DNA from: Bacillota bacterium
GTDB lineage: Bacteria; Bacillota; Clostridia; Lachnospirales; Lachnospiraceae
DNA: 64,000 nt
Reading direction: 5' to 3'
Assembly: GCA_029224465.1 (NCBI GenBank)
Contig: JAQXUQ010000014.1
Coordinates: forward strand, 53,988-117,987
Shown: positions 53,671 through 61,895 of the stretch, in pieces
How the letters are laid out: every line of letters begins with the position of its first letter
Numbering within the stretch: position 1 is the first letter of the stretch
Translations under genes and position numbers: made by a program
The notes under the pieces: model-generated
The model's database searches: none
Told to the model about the DNA's origin: nothing
The model's input: only the letters and a program-made list of their open reading frames with translations

Positions 53671-53859
53671 TTACACCATAGCCCCAGAAGCTCTTTCCTC
53701 TTCTATTAATGTATTCGTCTCTTTCCATTTAGAAGCTAGTTCATTAGACGCATGTGAAAGGAAATATTGTTCTGGGTCTTCGCTGCAATCCCCTGCGCAA
53801 TAATCATCAATAATCCTTTGATACTCTGCTCTAAGCCTTTCTGGCAGCATCTGCTGCAT
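53671..53859 (-). CDS. 62-residue protein, function unknown
   Basis: The ATG at 53859 is preceded by GGAGGACTTTAAT, an excellent ribosome binding site that overlaps the stop of the upstream frame, indicating coupling. The product begins MQQMLPERLRAEYQRIIDDY, is acidic, contains two cysteines (CAGDCSEDPEQYF) and ends ASGAMV. The alternative TTG at 53880 would bury the Shine-Dalgarno in the coding region. Not recognised; probably accessory-element cargo or regulation. Confidence 0.68.
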   Translation of the reverse strand: MQQMLPERLRAEYQRIIDDYCAGDCSEDPEQYFLSHASNELASKWKETNTLIEEERASGAMV

Positions 53860-53860
53860 A

Positions 53861-54034
53861 TTAAAGTCCTCCGCGAACAATTTTAAGTATCTCTGAAGAT
53901 AACTTATTGTCAGTCAATCCTCGTTCGGATTCTATGGTATAAGCAAAAAGCTCTACAAGATCATTATACTCTTTCTTTCCTTGGACCGTTAATTGTATTC
54001 TAAGTTTCAGATAATCTTTAAAATCAAATTCTTG
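53861..54034 (-). pseudogene. 5'-truncated gene upstream of the 62-residue gene
   Basis: A 57-codon frame with no start codon: a TGA precedes the first codon (minus strand), and no ATG, GTG or TTG occurs until far inside. It reads QEFDFKDYLKLRIQLTVQGK, continues through KEYNDLVELFAYTIE and ends SSEILKIVRGGL. Its stop overlaps the ribosome binding region of the next gene, which is a normal operon junction. The original 5' part is missing or out of frame, so this is the remnant of a coupled upstream gene. Confidence 0.6.
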
Positions 54035-54177
54035 TCACTATTTGGGTAGACGTTTCTTTTATACAATATTGATTGCCTAATCCAGACACTATGGTTTTGA
54101 ATAACCTTATAAGAGTCTGGTTAAACTTATTTTATGTCTGAGAGATTTTTTCTGCCCATTCCACTACCCATACTCTT
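54035..54177. other. AT-rich non-coding stretch
   Basis: No gene or clear signal. It covers the point where the truncated minus-strand gene loses its frame and leads into the second palindromic repeat. Confidence 0.5.
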
Positions 54178-54319
54178 CATGCAATATGCCTTCATCCCGC
54201 GATATTTCATGAAGAATTCAAGACAAATGAACAACGCGTGCTCCTATTGCATAGAAATGAGCAAAATCTATGCTATAGGGCTCGCACTTTCTAGTTTGTA
54301 TTGGAAAATTTATGCAAAA
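54178..54319. repeat. Palindromic repeat, copy 2
   Basis: A diverged copy of 52408-52550 in the same orientation. The inner stem GCATAGA / TCTATGC is retained, and CCTAT / ATAGG next to it is new paired sequence where copy 1 has other bases. The outer GACAAAT and AGTTTGTATTGG arms still match partly. Similarity fades just after the TATGCAAA end, with AAAGCGC and ATTG words continuing. Confidence 0.78.
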
Positions 54320-55035
54320 TTGTGTGTAAAGCGCGCATTGTATTGGAGATGTGGGGACGAAAGAATAATCGAGACAGGCACGTGCAGGCGGCAACAAGTA
54401 GAGGGTTCTCAATGGACAAACGCACACAACTGGAGAAATCTGTAGAAATTCAGCCTAATCGTTGAAGTAATCCCTCTTGGAGAACCTGTGAACAGTTTAT
54501 ATGACGTTTAACAGCCATAACGGGTATCCATGCCGGGAGGAAAAATTTTTACGGACAGAACGGACATCTGTCTGAGATCGATATTAAAAGGTATCAATCT
54601 GAATAAGAGATTTTATGATGCCTTCAGGCACTTTGAACTGACCTTGAGGTGATGGTGGATTTATCGGATCACAGTTGTCTTCTGCTACAACCAAGCAAAC
54701 TCATAACCGGATCCCTTCAGTGTTTTGTGGCTTGATCAAGTGGAGGCATCTGAATTCCTTTCAATATAACATACACAAAATACACAACACTTCAATAGGG
54801 CACATACACGGAATACTTAAAACAGCAAATTGAAACAGATAGTATTGTCCATCGCTTTGCGGAGAAAACCGGAGCAACGATCAACCGCTTAAATGCACCT
54901 ATTATAGTGCGTGATAAAAACTGAAGGAGTATTTCGAATTTCGTGTTGCATTTACATTAAATGTGCAGCAATATCCTTGATTTTAAAGGATTTTTCGTTG
55001 ACAAAAAATGCAATAAAATCAGGCTGAAAACAAAA
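54320..55035. other. Gene-poor AT-rich stretch before tRNA-Ser
   Basis: About 700 bp without a credible gene. The open frames are short and lack ribosome sites. No recognisable integrase, transposase or attachment-site copy of the tRNA 3' end was found by eye. Confidence 0.5.
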
Positions 55036-55080
55036 GAAAAAAGCGTAAAACCGTTGAAAACTCAACGTTTCTACGCTTTC
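55036..55080 (-). terminator. Terminator of tRNA-Ser
   Basis: On the minus strand AAAGCGTA...CGTTGA pairs with TCAACG...TACGCTTT around a GTTT loop, followed by TTTTTTCTTTT. It lies 9 nt past the tRNA 3' end. Confidence 0.85.
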
Positions 55081-55088
55081 CCACATCA

Positions 55089-55176
55089 CGGAGAGCATGG
55101 GATTCGAACCCACGCACCGGTCACCCGGCCTAACGCATTTCGAGTGCGCCCCCTTGAACCGCTTGGGTAACTCTCC
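55089..55176 (-). tRNA. tRNA-Ser(CGA)
   Basis: An 88-nt class II tRNA. Acceptor GGAGAGT / GCTCTCC; anticodon stem GCGCA / TGCGT with loop CTCGAAA, anticodon CGA; long variable arm (AGGCCGGGTGACCGGTGC region); T arm GTGGGTTCGAATCCCAT. CCA is not encoded. Its 3' end points into the AT-rich island. Confidence 0.96.
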
Positions 55177-55187
55177 AGTACTTGCCT

Positions 55188-55216
55188 ATTATAGGGCATG
55201 GGTTGTGTTTTGGCAA
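55188..55216 (-). promoter_or_regulatory. Promoter of tRNA-Ser
   Basis: Minus strand: TTGCCA, 17-bp spacer, consensus TATAAT. It ends 11 nt from the mature tRNA 5' end. Confidence 0.85.
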
Positions 55217-55253
55217 TCCCAAATATCTTTTATTGTCCGCGCCGGTTTTATTG

Positions 55254-55259
55254 TATAAT
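55254..55259 (+). promoter_or_regulatory. -10 box of the pfkA-dnaX-recR unit
   Basis: TATAAT with only weak -35 candidates (TATTGT at 17 bp or TTGTCC at 15 bp). The leader of about 95 nt contains a 7-bp stem CGGCAGG / CCTGCCG (55279-55285 with 55302-55308). Confidence 0.5.
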
Positions 55260-55361
55260 TATAGTACGTTTTTATGTACGGCAGGTCCGCCGCCAGCCCG
55301 GCCTGCCGCAGGAGGCTGTAGGGACAAGCTGGATCACGGATTATCCGTCGGGAGGAAAACT

Positions 55362-56438
55362 ATGCTGAGAATTGGTATGCTGACAAGCGGAGGCGACTGC
55401 CAGGCACTGAACGCGGCCATGCGCGGCGTTGTGAAATGCGTTCTGAACAACAGTAAGGAACCGGTCGAAATCTATGGCTTTGAAGACGGGTACAAAGGCT
55501 TGATTTACAGCCGTTTCCGTATGCTGACCGGAAAGGACTTTTCGGGCATCCTGACGCGCGGCGGCACGATCCTCGGCACGAGCCGCGTGCCTTTCAAGAC
55601 CATTCATGATCCGGATGAAAACGGTCTCGACAAAGTCGCCGCGATGAAACAGAACTATTACAAGCTCCAGCTGGACTGCCTTGTCATGCTGGGCGGAAAC
55701 GGCTCTCATAAGACAGCGAATCTGCTTTCCGAGGAAGGGCTGAACGTTATCACCCTCCCGAAGACCATTGATAACGACCTCTGGGGAACAGATATGACTT
55801 TCGGCTTCCAGAGCGCGGTGGATATCGCAACAAAGGCAATTGATCAGATTCATACAACGGCATCCTCTCACGGCCGTGTTTTCATTGTAGAGATCATGGG
55901 GCATAAGGTCGGATGGCTTCCTTTGAATGCAGGCATCGCGGGCGGAGCGGATATCATCCTGCTCCCGGAGATTCCGTTCGATATTAACAAGGTAGTCGAC
56001 AAGATTGAGGAGCGGGACAAGGCAGGCAGCCGCTTTACGATTATTGTTGTCGCGGAAGGCGCGATTTCCAAGACGGACGCGGCACTCAGCAAGAAAGACT
56101 ATAAGAAGAAACTGGAAAATTACAAGTATCCTTCTGTCTCGTATGAGATCGCGGATCTCATTACCAAGAAGACAGGCCGTGAAGTCCGCGTAACTGTCCC
56201 GGGCCATGTGCAGCGCGGCGGCGAGCCGTGTCCGTATGACCGCGTTTTCGCGAGCCGTCTCGGCGCCGAGGCCGGCAAGCTGATTCTCAAGCGGGAATTC
56301 GGTTATATGGTAGGTTATAAGAACCGCGAAATGGTCAAGGTACCGCTTGCGGAAGTAGCCGGCAAGCTCAAGACTCTCGATCCGAAATCGGATATCATCA
56401 AGGAGGCGAAGCTGCTGGGAATTTGTTTTGGCGATTGA
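55362..56438 (+). CDS. pfkA: 6-phosphofructokinase
   Basis: Phosphorylates fructose 6-phosphate. The 358-residue product has the nucleotide loop MLTSGGDCQALNAAMRG, LGGNGSHKTA (glycine where pyrophosphate-using enzymes have aspartate), the catalytic LPKTIDNDLWGTD, VEIMGHKVGW and the substrate loop PGHVQRGGEPCPYDR. The glycine/lysine pair at the two discriminating positions fits the ATP-using forms of the Streptomyces-like type, but donor use should be tested. GGAGG precedes the ATG at 55362; the upstream open frame overlaps promoter elements. dnaX begins 4 nt after its stop. Confidence 0.94.
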   Translation: MLRIGMLTSGGDCQALNAAMRGVVKCVLNNSKEPVEIYGFEDGYKGLIYSRFRMLTGKDFSGILTRGGTILGTSRVPFKTIHDPDENGLDKVAAMKQNYYKLQLDCLVMLGGNGSHKTANLLSEEGLNVITLPKTIDNDLWGTDMTFGFQSAVDIATKAIDQIHTTASSHGRVFIVEIMGHKVGWLPLNAGIAGGADIILLPEIPFDINKVVDKIEERDKAGSRFTIIVVAEGAISKTDAALSKKDYKKKLENYKYPSVSYEIADLITKKTGREVRVTVPGHVQRGGEPCPYDRVFASRLGAEAGKLILKREFGYMVGYKNREMVKVPLAEVAGKLKTLDPKSDIIKEAKLLGICFGD

Positions 56439-56442
56439 GAAG

Positions 56443-58161
56443 ATGACAGAAACACATTATTTGGCGCTATACCGCAAATACCGGCCGCAGACGTTTGACG
56501 ACGTCTGCGGTCGTGATGCGATCGTACGGACACTGAAAAACCAGATCAGCTCGGGGAGAATCGGGCACAGTTATCTGTTCTGCGGAACCCGCGGCACCGG
56601 CAAAACAACGATTGCCAAGATTTTCGCCAAGGCAGTCAACTGCGAGCATCCCGTGGACGGCAATCCCTGCGGGAAATGCGATACCTGCCTTGCCATATCT
56701 AAAGACGCGGATTTGAATGTCGTGGAGATGGACGCCGCATCGAACAACGGCGTGGATGATATCCGCGGCATCATAGAACAGGTCTCCTATTCGCCGACGC
56801 AGGGACGCTACCGCGTCTTCATCATCGACGAGGTTCATATGCTCTCGACCGCGGCGTTCAACGCGCTTTTAAAAACACTCGAGGAGCCGCCGGCCTACGC
56901 GATTTTCATTCTGGCGACGACCGAACCGAACCGTCTGCCGATCACAATTCTTTCGAGATGTCAGCGGTATGACTTCGGCAGGCTCCCTGTCAAGGTTATT
57001 GAGGACCGGCTGCGCTATGTCGCGGGCGCGGAGGGCCTTACAGTTGAGGATAAGGCGATCAATTATATCGCGCGTCTTGCGGACGGATCCATGCGCGACG
57101 GCCTCTCAATCCTCGATCAGTGCAACGCGTTCAATTACGGGAACGCGTGTCTTACTTACGACAAAACGCTCGAAGTGCTGAACGCCGTCGATCCCAAAGT
57201 TTTCAGCAGGCTTTTCCGGTGCATCAGCAGCGCAGACGACGCGGGAACGCTGTCAATTCTGGACGAGCTCCTTTCCAAAGGACGCGAAATTGTCCAGTTC
57301 ATCACGGATTTCATCGAATATCTGCGGAATGTAATGCTTTTAAAGGCTTCGGAAAAGCTGGCTGACAAGCTGGATGTATCCGAAGACGCGCGGGAAATGC
57401 TGCTTTCGGACGCCCGCAGCGCAGAGCTGACGCAGGTTATCAGGTATATTCATGTCCTGTCTGCCTTAACCGAGCAGATCCGCTATTCGGCCAACAGAAG
57501 GATCCTCACAGAGGCTGCGCTGATAAGACTCTGCGAGCCTTCGATGGATATCACAAGAAATACGCAGGAGCAGTTTGACTCTCTGACCGAGCGCGTCCGG
57601 AATCTGGAAAATCTGATGGCGGACTCACGCGCCAGAATCGAGCGTCTTTCACGAACCGGCATGATATCAGAGGAAGCGTATGCGCAGCTCACAGCCGGGA
57701 CGGACAGCCTTACGGCTTCGGACGGTTCTGCGGCGAACGGCAGATTTTTACAGACAGGCGCGGACAGCGGTGACGGCGCGCGGAAAAGGCAGCCGGTTCT
57801 GCCGGCTGCGATACCCGAAGAAATCCGCAAAGTCGCAGCTGGATGGAACAGCGTTATCGCAAGGATGCCGGCACACATGAATTATCTGAAGGCCCTGCTT
57901 CGGATGGCGAAGCCGTCCGTTGCAGAGGATGGAAGCCTGATGGTGGTTTTTGAGAGCGAAAACGCCTACCTTGCCTTTTCCGAAAAGGATGAGAAAACGG
58001 CGGAACACAGAGAGCTTCTTGAAAAATACCTCGCGGAGGAAGCCGGCGGCAGCATATCCGTAACCTACAAACTCCTTGACAATGGTCAGAAATTTACGGA
58101 GAATTATGTGGATATCCGCGACTTGCAGAAGAAAATCGATATGGACATAACGGAGGAATAA
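56443..58161 (+). CDS. dnaX: DNA polymerase III subunit gamma/tau
   Basis: Clamp-loader ATPase, 572 residues. AAA+ domain: YRPQTFDDVCGRDAIVRTL, Walker A GTRGTGKTT (48-56), the zinc module C-PVDGNPCGKCDTC, Walker B VFIIDEVHML, sensor 1 ILATTEPNRLPITILSRCQRYDF and a C-terminal oligomerisation and tau region. No A-rich slippery frameshift site was seen, so a single tau-type product is expected. ATG at 56443 is taken as start; the upstream TTG at 56428 overlaps pfkA. ybaB and recR follow, the standard Firmicute order. Confidence 0.96.
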   Translation: MTETHYLALYRKYRPQTFDDVCGRDAIVRTLKNQISSGRIGHSYLFCGTRGTGKTTIAKIFAKAVNCEHPVDGNPCGKCDTCLAISKDADLNVVEMDAASNNGVDDIRGIIEQVSYSPTQGRYRVFIIDEVHMLSTAAFNALLKTLEEPPAYAIFILATTEPNRLPITILSRCQRYDFGRLPVKVIEDRLRYVAGAEGLTVEDKAINYIARLADGSMRDGLSILDQCNAFNYGNACLTYDKTLEVLNAVDPKVFSRLFRCISSADDAGTLSILDELLSKGREIVQFITDFIEYLRNVMLLKASEKLADKLDVSEDAREMLLSDARSAELTQVIRYIHVLSALTEQIRYSANRRILTEAALIRLCEPSMDITRNTQEQFDSLTERVRNLENLMADSRARIERLSRTGMISEEAYAQLTAGTDSLTASDGSAANGRFLQTGADSGDGARKRQPVLPAAIPEEIRKVAAGWNSVIARMPAHMNYLKALLRMAKPSVAEDGSLMVVFESENAYLAFSEKDEKTAEHRELLEKYLAEEAGGSISVTYKLLDNGQKFTENYVDIRDLQKKIDMDITEE

Positions 58162-58162
58162 A

Positions 58163-58501
58163 ATGGCAAAAAGAGGCGGCGGTTTTGGCGGCGGAATGAT
58201 CCCCGGCAATATGCAGAATATGCTCAAACAGGCGCAGCGTATGCAGTCACAGCTGCAGGAGAGCCGCGCGAAGCTCGATGAAGAGGAATTTACGGCGAGC
58301 GCCGGCGGCGGAGCGGTTTCAGTAACCCTGACAGGCGCAAAAAAGCTGAAAAACATTGAAATCTCCAAAGATGCGGTGGACCCCGATGATGTCGAGACGC
58401 TGCAGGAGATGATCATGGCCGCCTTCAATGAGGCGATGAAGCAGGTTGATGAAGCGGGAGAGAAGCTCTTCGGCGGACTTCCCGGCGGCTTTGGCATGTA
58501 A
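58163..58501 (+). CDS. ybaB: YbaB/EbfC nucleoid-associated protein
   Basis: A 112-residue DNA-binding dimer with glycine-rich ends ([20 protein letters not shown]), [40 protein letters not shown] and the [19 protein letters not shown] helix. GGAGG 7 nt upstream; its ATG starts 1 nt after the dnaX stop. Acts with dnaX and recR in the conserved cluster. Confidence 0.96.
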   Translation: MAKRGGGFGGGMIPGNMQNMLKQAQRMQSQLQESRAKLDEEEFTASAGGGAVSVTLTGAKKLKNIEISKDAVDPDDVETLQEMIMAAFNEAMKQVDEAGEKLFGGLPGGFGM

Positions 58502-58506
58502 TTTCT

Positions 58507-59106
58507 ATGAATTTATACAGCGGACATATCAATCATTTAATTGATGAACTGGCGGCGCTGCCCGGCATTGGAACCAAGTCGGCGCAGCGCCTGGCTTTTT
58601 ATATCATCGGCATGTCGCCCGAGCGGGTGAACAGCCTCTCCAAGGCAATTACGGACGCAAAGGCACACGTTCATTACTGCAAATACTGCCAGAATCTGAC
58701 CGATACCGAGGTCTGCCCGATCTGCGGCGATCCGAAAAGAGACCACTCGACGATCATGGTCGTCGAGAATCCGCGGGACCTCGCGGCTTATGAACGCACT
58801 GGCAAATATACAGGGGTGTACCATGTTCTGCATGGCGCGATTTCTCCGATGCTGGGCATCGGCCCGGACGATATCCGGCTGAAGGAACTGATCGCGCGCC
58901 TTGCAGGCGATACCGTCAGGGAAGTGATCATCGCGACAAATTCGAGCCTTGAAGGCGAAACGACGGCAATGTATATCAGCAAACTGATTAAGCCCGCGGG
59001 CGTCAAGGTAACCAGAATCGCGAGCGGCGTACCGGTCGGCGGCGACCTCGAATATGTCGACGAAGTGACGCTGCTTCGCGCACTCGACGGACGGCAGGAA
59101 TTATGA
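58507..59106 (+). CDS. recR: Recombination mediator RecR
   Basis: A 199-residue protein for RecFOR-type gap repair. N-terminal helix-hairpin-helix ([27 protein letters not shown]), zinc finger [18 protein letters not shown], Toprim domain ([52 protein letters not shown]) and a C-terminal [20 protein letters not shown]. It overlaps the next gene by 4 nt. Confidence 0.97.
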   Translation: MNLYSGHINHLIDELAALPGIGTKSAQRLAFYIIGMSPERVNSLSKAITDAKAHVHYCKYCQNLTDTEVCPICGDPKRDHSTIMVVENPRDLAAYERTGKYTGVYHVLHGAISPMLGIGPDDIRLKELIARLAGDTVREVIIATNSSLEGETTAMYISKLIKPAGVKVTRIASGVPVGGDLEYVDEVTLLRALDGRQEL

Positions 59107-60761
59107 GCAGAACAAACCGGCGGACGACAATCAAGGCAGGAGCGGCTTTTGCAGTTTTGTACGGCATCAGTACGATCCTCGGCAGTACGCTGCAGGAGAA
59201 GGGGTATCTATGCCCTCCGGAACCGCACGCGGTAATTCTTTCAGCCGCAGGGGGCTTCATCGCGTTTGTCCTTTTTGTCATCGTCATCGGTAACAGCCGC
59301 CCGCGCTTTGCCGGGAAGACCGCAAGCGCACGGCATCAGGAGATGCCGGAACGCCGCGGGGAGAAGCTTTCCAAAGGGCGTCGCGCGGCGCTGTGGCTGC
59401 TGTTCATGACAGCGGATCTGATTATTCTTCTCGGGGTCTACCCGGGGTTTTTCGTATATGACGCGGCAGACGAACTTGCAATGGTGCAGTCGAGGATGTT
59501 TACAACTCACCATCCCCTGTTTCATGTGCTGCCGCTTGGCTTCTTTCTACAGCTTGTCCACAAGCTGACCGGCTCATATAATGCCGGGATCTTTCTGTAC
59601 CTTCTTTTGCAGGCGGCCGTGATCAATGCCGTCTTCGTTTTCATGCTGGCCGAATTGCTTCGTGAGCGCCGCAAAGGCCGGGACAAATGGTTTCTGCCGG
59701 CGACGGCTTTGTTTCTGGTGTTTTGCCCGACGATTACCATGTTCGTTTTATGCAGCACCAAGGACGGACTGTTCGGAGCGTCGCTCCTTCTTCTGACCAT
59801 TTCACTTCGCAGAATCGTAAGAACACCTGCGCTTCTTACAGGGAAAAATCCGTGGAAAACATTGTTCATCGTCTCTTCCGCGCTGATGATGCTCTACCGG
59901 AGAAACGGCGTTTATGCTTATGTGTTCGCCGGGATTTTTCTGCTGATCTGGAGTGCCGGGAGAAAATTGCTCCGGCCGATGCTGTTTTGCCTGCTGGCTG
60001 CGCTCGCTCTGCAGTGGAGCGTGAATACGGCGCTTGCGAAGGCAGTGGACGCAAAGGGCGGCGAGCGTCAGGAAGCGCTCAGCGTTCCGATCATGCAGCT
60101 TACCCGCGTCTATGCGCTGGACGGGGATTCGCTCTCTGCGGAAGACCGGCGTGCATTCGAGGATCTTTTCGATACGTCTATCGCGGACAAATACAATCCG
60201 AAGCTCTCGGATCAGGTGAAACTCCATTTCCGGAATGATGTTTTCGATGAAAATCCGGTGAAGTACGCGTCTTTGTGGCTGCGGACCGGTCTGTCGCACC
60301 CTGCCGCATATCTGAACGCGTGGCTGATGACAAGCTATGGTTACTGGTACAGCAGCGGGATGATCGACTGCTACAAGGGCAATACGGTCTATACGTTCAC
60401 ATACGGGGACAGTTCGTATTTTGGCTATGAAACGGAGCAGCCCGGCAGCAGGCACAGTTATATTCCATGGATCGACCGGTTTTACAGAGAGGTTTCGCTG
60501 AATCCCGCGGTGCAGAAGCTTCCGGTTCTTCACTGGCTGATTTCACCGGGCGCTCTGTTCTGGATCTGGGTCTTTCTTGCTTCCGGAATCGCGCTCCGGG
60601 GAGGCCGGACGATGCTGGTTCCGTATCTGCCCATTGGCGCCGTTTATCTGACCGTGCTTCTGGGACCGTGTACTCTGCCCCGATATGTAGTATACTTATG
60701 GCTTGGGCTGCCGCTGCTTTTATGGGATTTTCTTGGCTGCCGCGGCAGACAGGGGCAGTAA
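59103..60761 (+). CDS. DUF6020-type polytopic membrane protein
   Basis: A 552-residue membrane protein with about ten hydrophobic spans. The first loop carries [36 protein letters not shown], where the aspartates and histidines recall GT-C glycosyltransferases; [19 protein letters not shown] and LTMLYRRNG-like ([18 protein letters not shown]) follow. A periplasmic-side stretch ([29 protein letters not shown]) lies before the last spans. It is translationally coupled to recR (ATGA overlap) and precedes galM. Glycosyl transfer from a lipid donor is plausible but unproved. Confidence 0.8.
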   Translation: MSRTNRRTTIKAGAAFAVLYGISTILGSTLQEKGYLCPPEPHAVILSAAGGFIAFVLFVIVIGNSRPRFAGKTASARHQEMPERRGEKLSKGRRAALWLLFMTADLIILLGVYPGFFVYDAADELAMVQSRMFTTHHPLFHVLPLGFFLQLVHKLTGSYNAGIFLYLLLQAAVINAVFVFMLAELLRERRKGRDKWFLPATALFLVFCPTITMFVLCSTKDGLFGASLLLLTISLRRIVRTPALLTGKNPWKTLFIVSSALMMLYRRNGVYAYVFAGIFLLIWSAGRKLLRPMLFCLLAALALQWSVNTALAKAVDAKGGERQEALSVPIMQLTRVYALDGDSLSAEDRRAFEDLFDTSIADKYNPKLSDQVKLHFRNDVFDENPVKYASLWLRTGLSHPAAYLNAWLMTSYGYWYSSGMIDCYKGNTVYTFTYGDSSYFGYETEQPGSRHSYIPWIDRFYREVSLNPAVQKLPVLHWLISPGALFWIWVFLASGIALRGGRTMLVPYLPIGAVYLTVLLGPCTLPRYVVYLWLGLPLLLWDFLGCRGRQGQ

Positions 60762-60786
60762 CTTTTCTATAAGACGGGGGTTTAAT

Positions 60787-61836
60787 ATGAGCGTTAAGAA
60801 AGAAATTTTTGGTGTAACGAAAACGGGCGAGACAGTTACCGCCTATGTAATTGAAAACGGAACGATCAGCGTCCGGGTCATTGATTACGGAGCGAATCTG
60901 GTCAATGTTTTCGCGCCGGACAAGAACGGCAATCTGGCAGATATTATTCTCGGCTATGATGATGTGGAGGGATATGAAAGCAATCCTGCTTTCTTCGGCG
61001 CGCTTGTCGGTCCCTCCGCGAACAGAATCGCAGGTGCTTCGTTTACGATTGACGGCAAGGAATATCATCTGCCGGCGAACGATGGCGTGAACAATCTGCA
61101 CACGGACAAGGATCACGGTCTGCATAAGACGATGTGGAAGGCACTGCCGGGAGAGGATTTTGTCACGTTTACGACGCATGTGCCGGACGGGATGTACGGC
61201 ATGCCGGGAGACCGGTATTTTTCGGTGACCTATTCGGTAACGGAAGACAATGCTCTGAACATTCACTATCACGCGACTTCGGACAAACCTACCATTATCA
61301 ATCTGACGAATCACGCTTACTGGAATCTCGACGGTTATGACGCGGGCAGCATTCTGGACACCGTTCTGGAACTGCACGGCAGCGCGTTTACGCCGGTCGT
61401 CAAAGGCGCGATTCCGACAGGCGAGATCAGAAATGTCGCCGGTACTGTTTTTGACTTTACAAAACCCAGGAAAATCGGGCAGGATATCGACAAGGACGAA
61501 GAACAGCTGCTTCTGGTCGGCGGCTATGATCACAACTTCGTCGTGGACGGATACGACGGGGAAGGAAATTACCGGCTTGCGGCGAAAGCCTGCAGCGAAA
61601 AGAGCGGCCGCGTCATGGAAGTTTACACAACACTTCCGGGCGTGCAGTTTTATGCCGGCAACTTCATTAACGCTCCCGGAGCAAAGGGCGGGAAAGACTG
61701 CGGAAAACGCTGCGCGTTCGCGCTGGAGACACAGTTCTACCCGGATTCCATTCATCATGAGAATTTCCCGTCGTGTGTATTCGGCGGGGAACGCGTTTAC
61801 GATTCTATGACAAAATACCTGTTTGACATCCTCTGA
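60787..61836 (+). CDS. galM: Aldose 1-epimerase (galactose mutarotase)
   Basis: Interconverts alpha and beta anomers of galactose and glucose. A 349-residue beta-sandwich with SANRIAGASFTIDG, the catalytic histidine in NNLHTDKDHGLHKTMW, INLTNHAYWNLDGY and the catalytic glutamate in FALETQFYPDSIHHENFPS. GGGGG upstream supports the ATG at 60787. It could serve the galactose taken up by Mgl, though it lies 16 kb away from that module. Confidence 0.94.
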   Translation: MSVKKEIFGVTKTGETVTAYVIENGTISVRVIDYGANLVNVFAPDKNGNLADIILGYDDVEGYESNPAFFGALVGPSANRIAGASFTIDGKEYHLPANDGVNNLHTDKDHGLHKTMWKALPGEDFVTFTTHVPDGMYGMPGDRYFSVTYSVTEDNALNIHYHATSDKPTIINLTNHAYWNLDGYDAGSILDTVLELHGSAFTPVVKGAIPTGEIRNVAGTVFDFTKPRKIGQDIDKDEEQLLLVGGYDHNFVVDGYDGEGNYRLAAKACSEKSGRVMEVYTTLPGVQFYAGNFINAPGAKGGKDCGKRCAFALETQFYPDSIHHENFPSCVFGGERVYDSMTKYLFDIL

Positions 61837-61895
61837 TTCGCCGGGGGCGCAGGAACAGCTCTGCCCATGAGGGCAGCAGGCAGGAGAACGGCTTC

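Noticed and set aside
54134..54445. 103-codon plus-strand frame
   Set aside because: The second repeat copy; same reasoning as for the first.
55089..55110. Attachment-site duplicate of the tRNA-Ser 3' end
   Set aside because: No second copy of the tRNA 3' end was found by eye in 52.3-55.0 kb, so integration at this tRNA is inferred from position only.
57740..58030. Programmed frameshift site in dnaX
   Set aside because: Searched for A AAA AAG-like slippery runs in the part after the AAA domain. GGAAAAGG and GAGAAAACG are present but not slippery in the coding frame.
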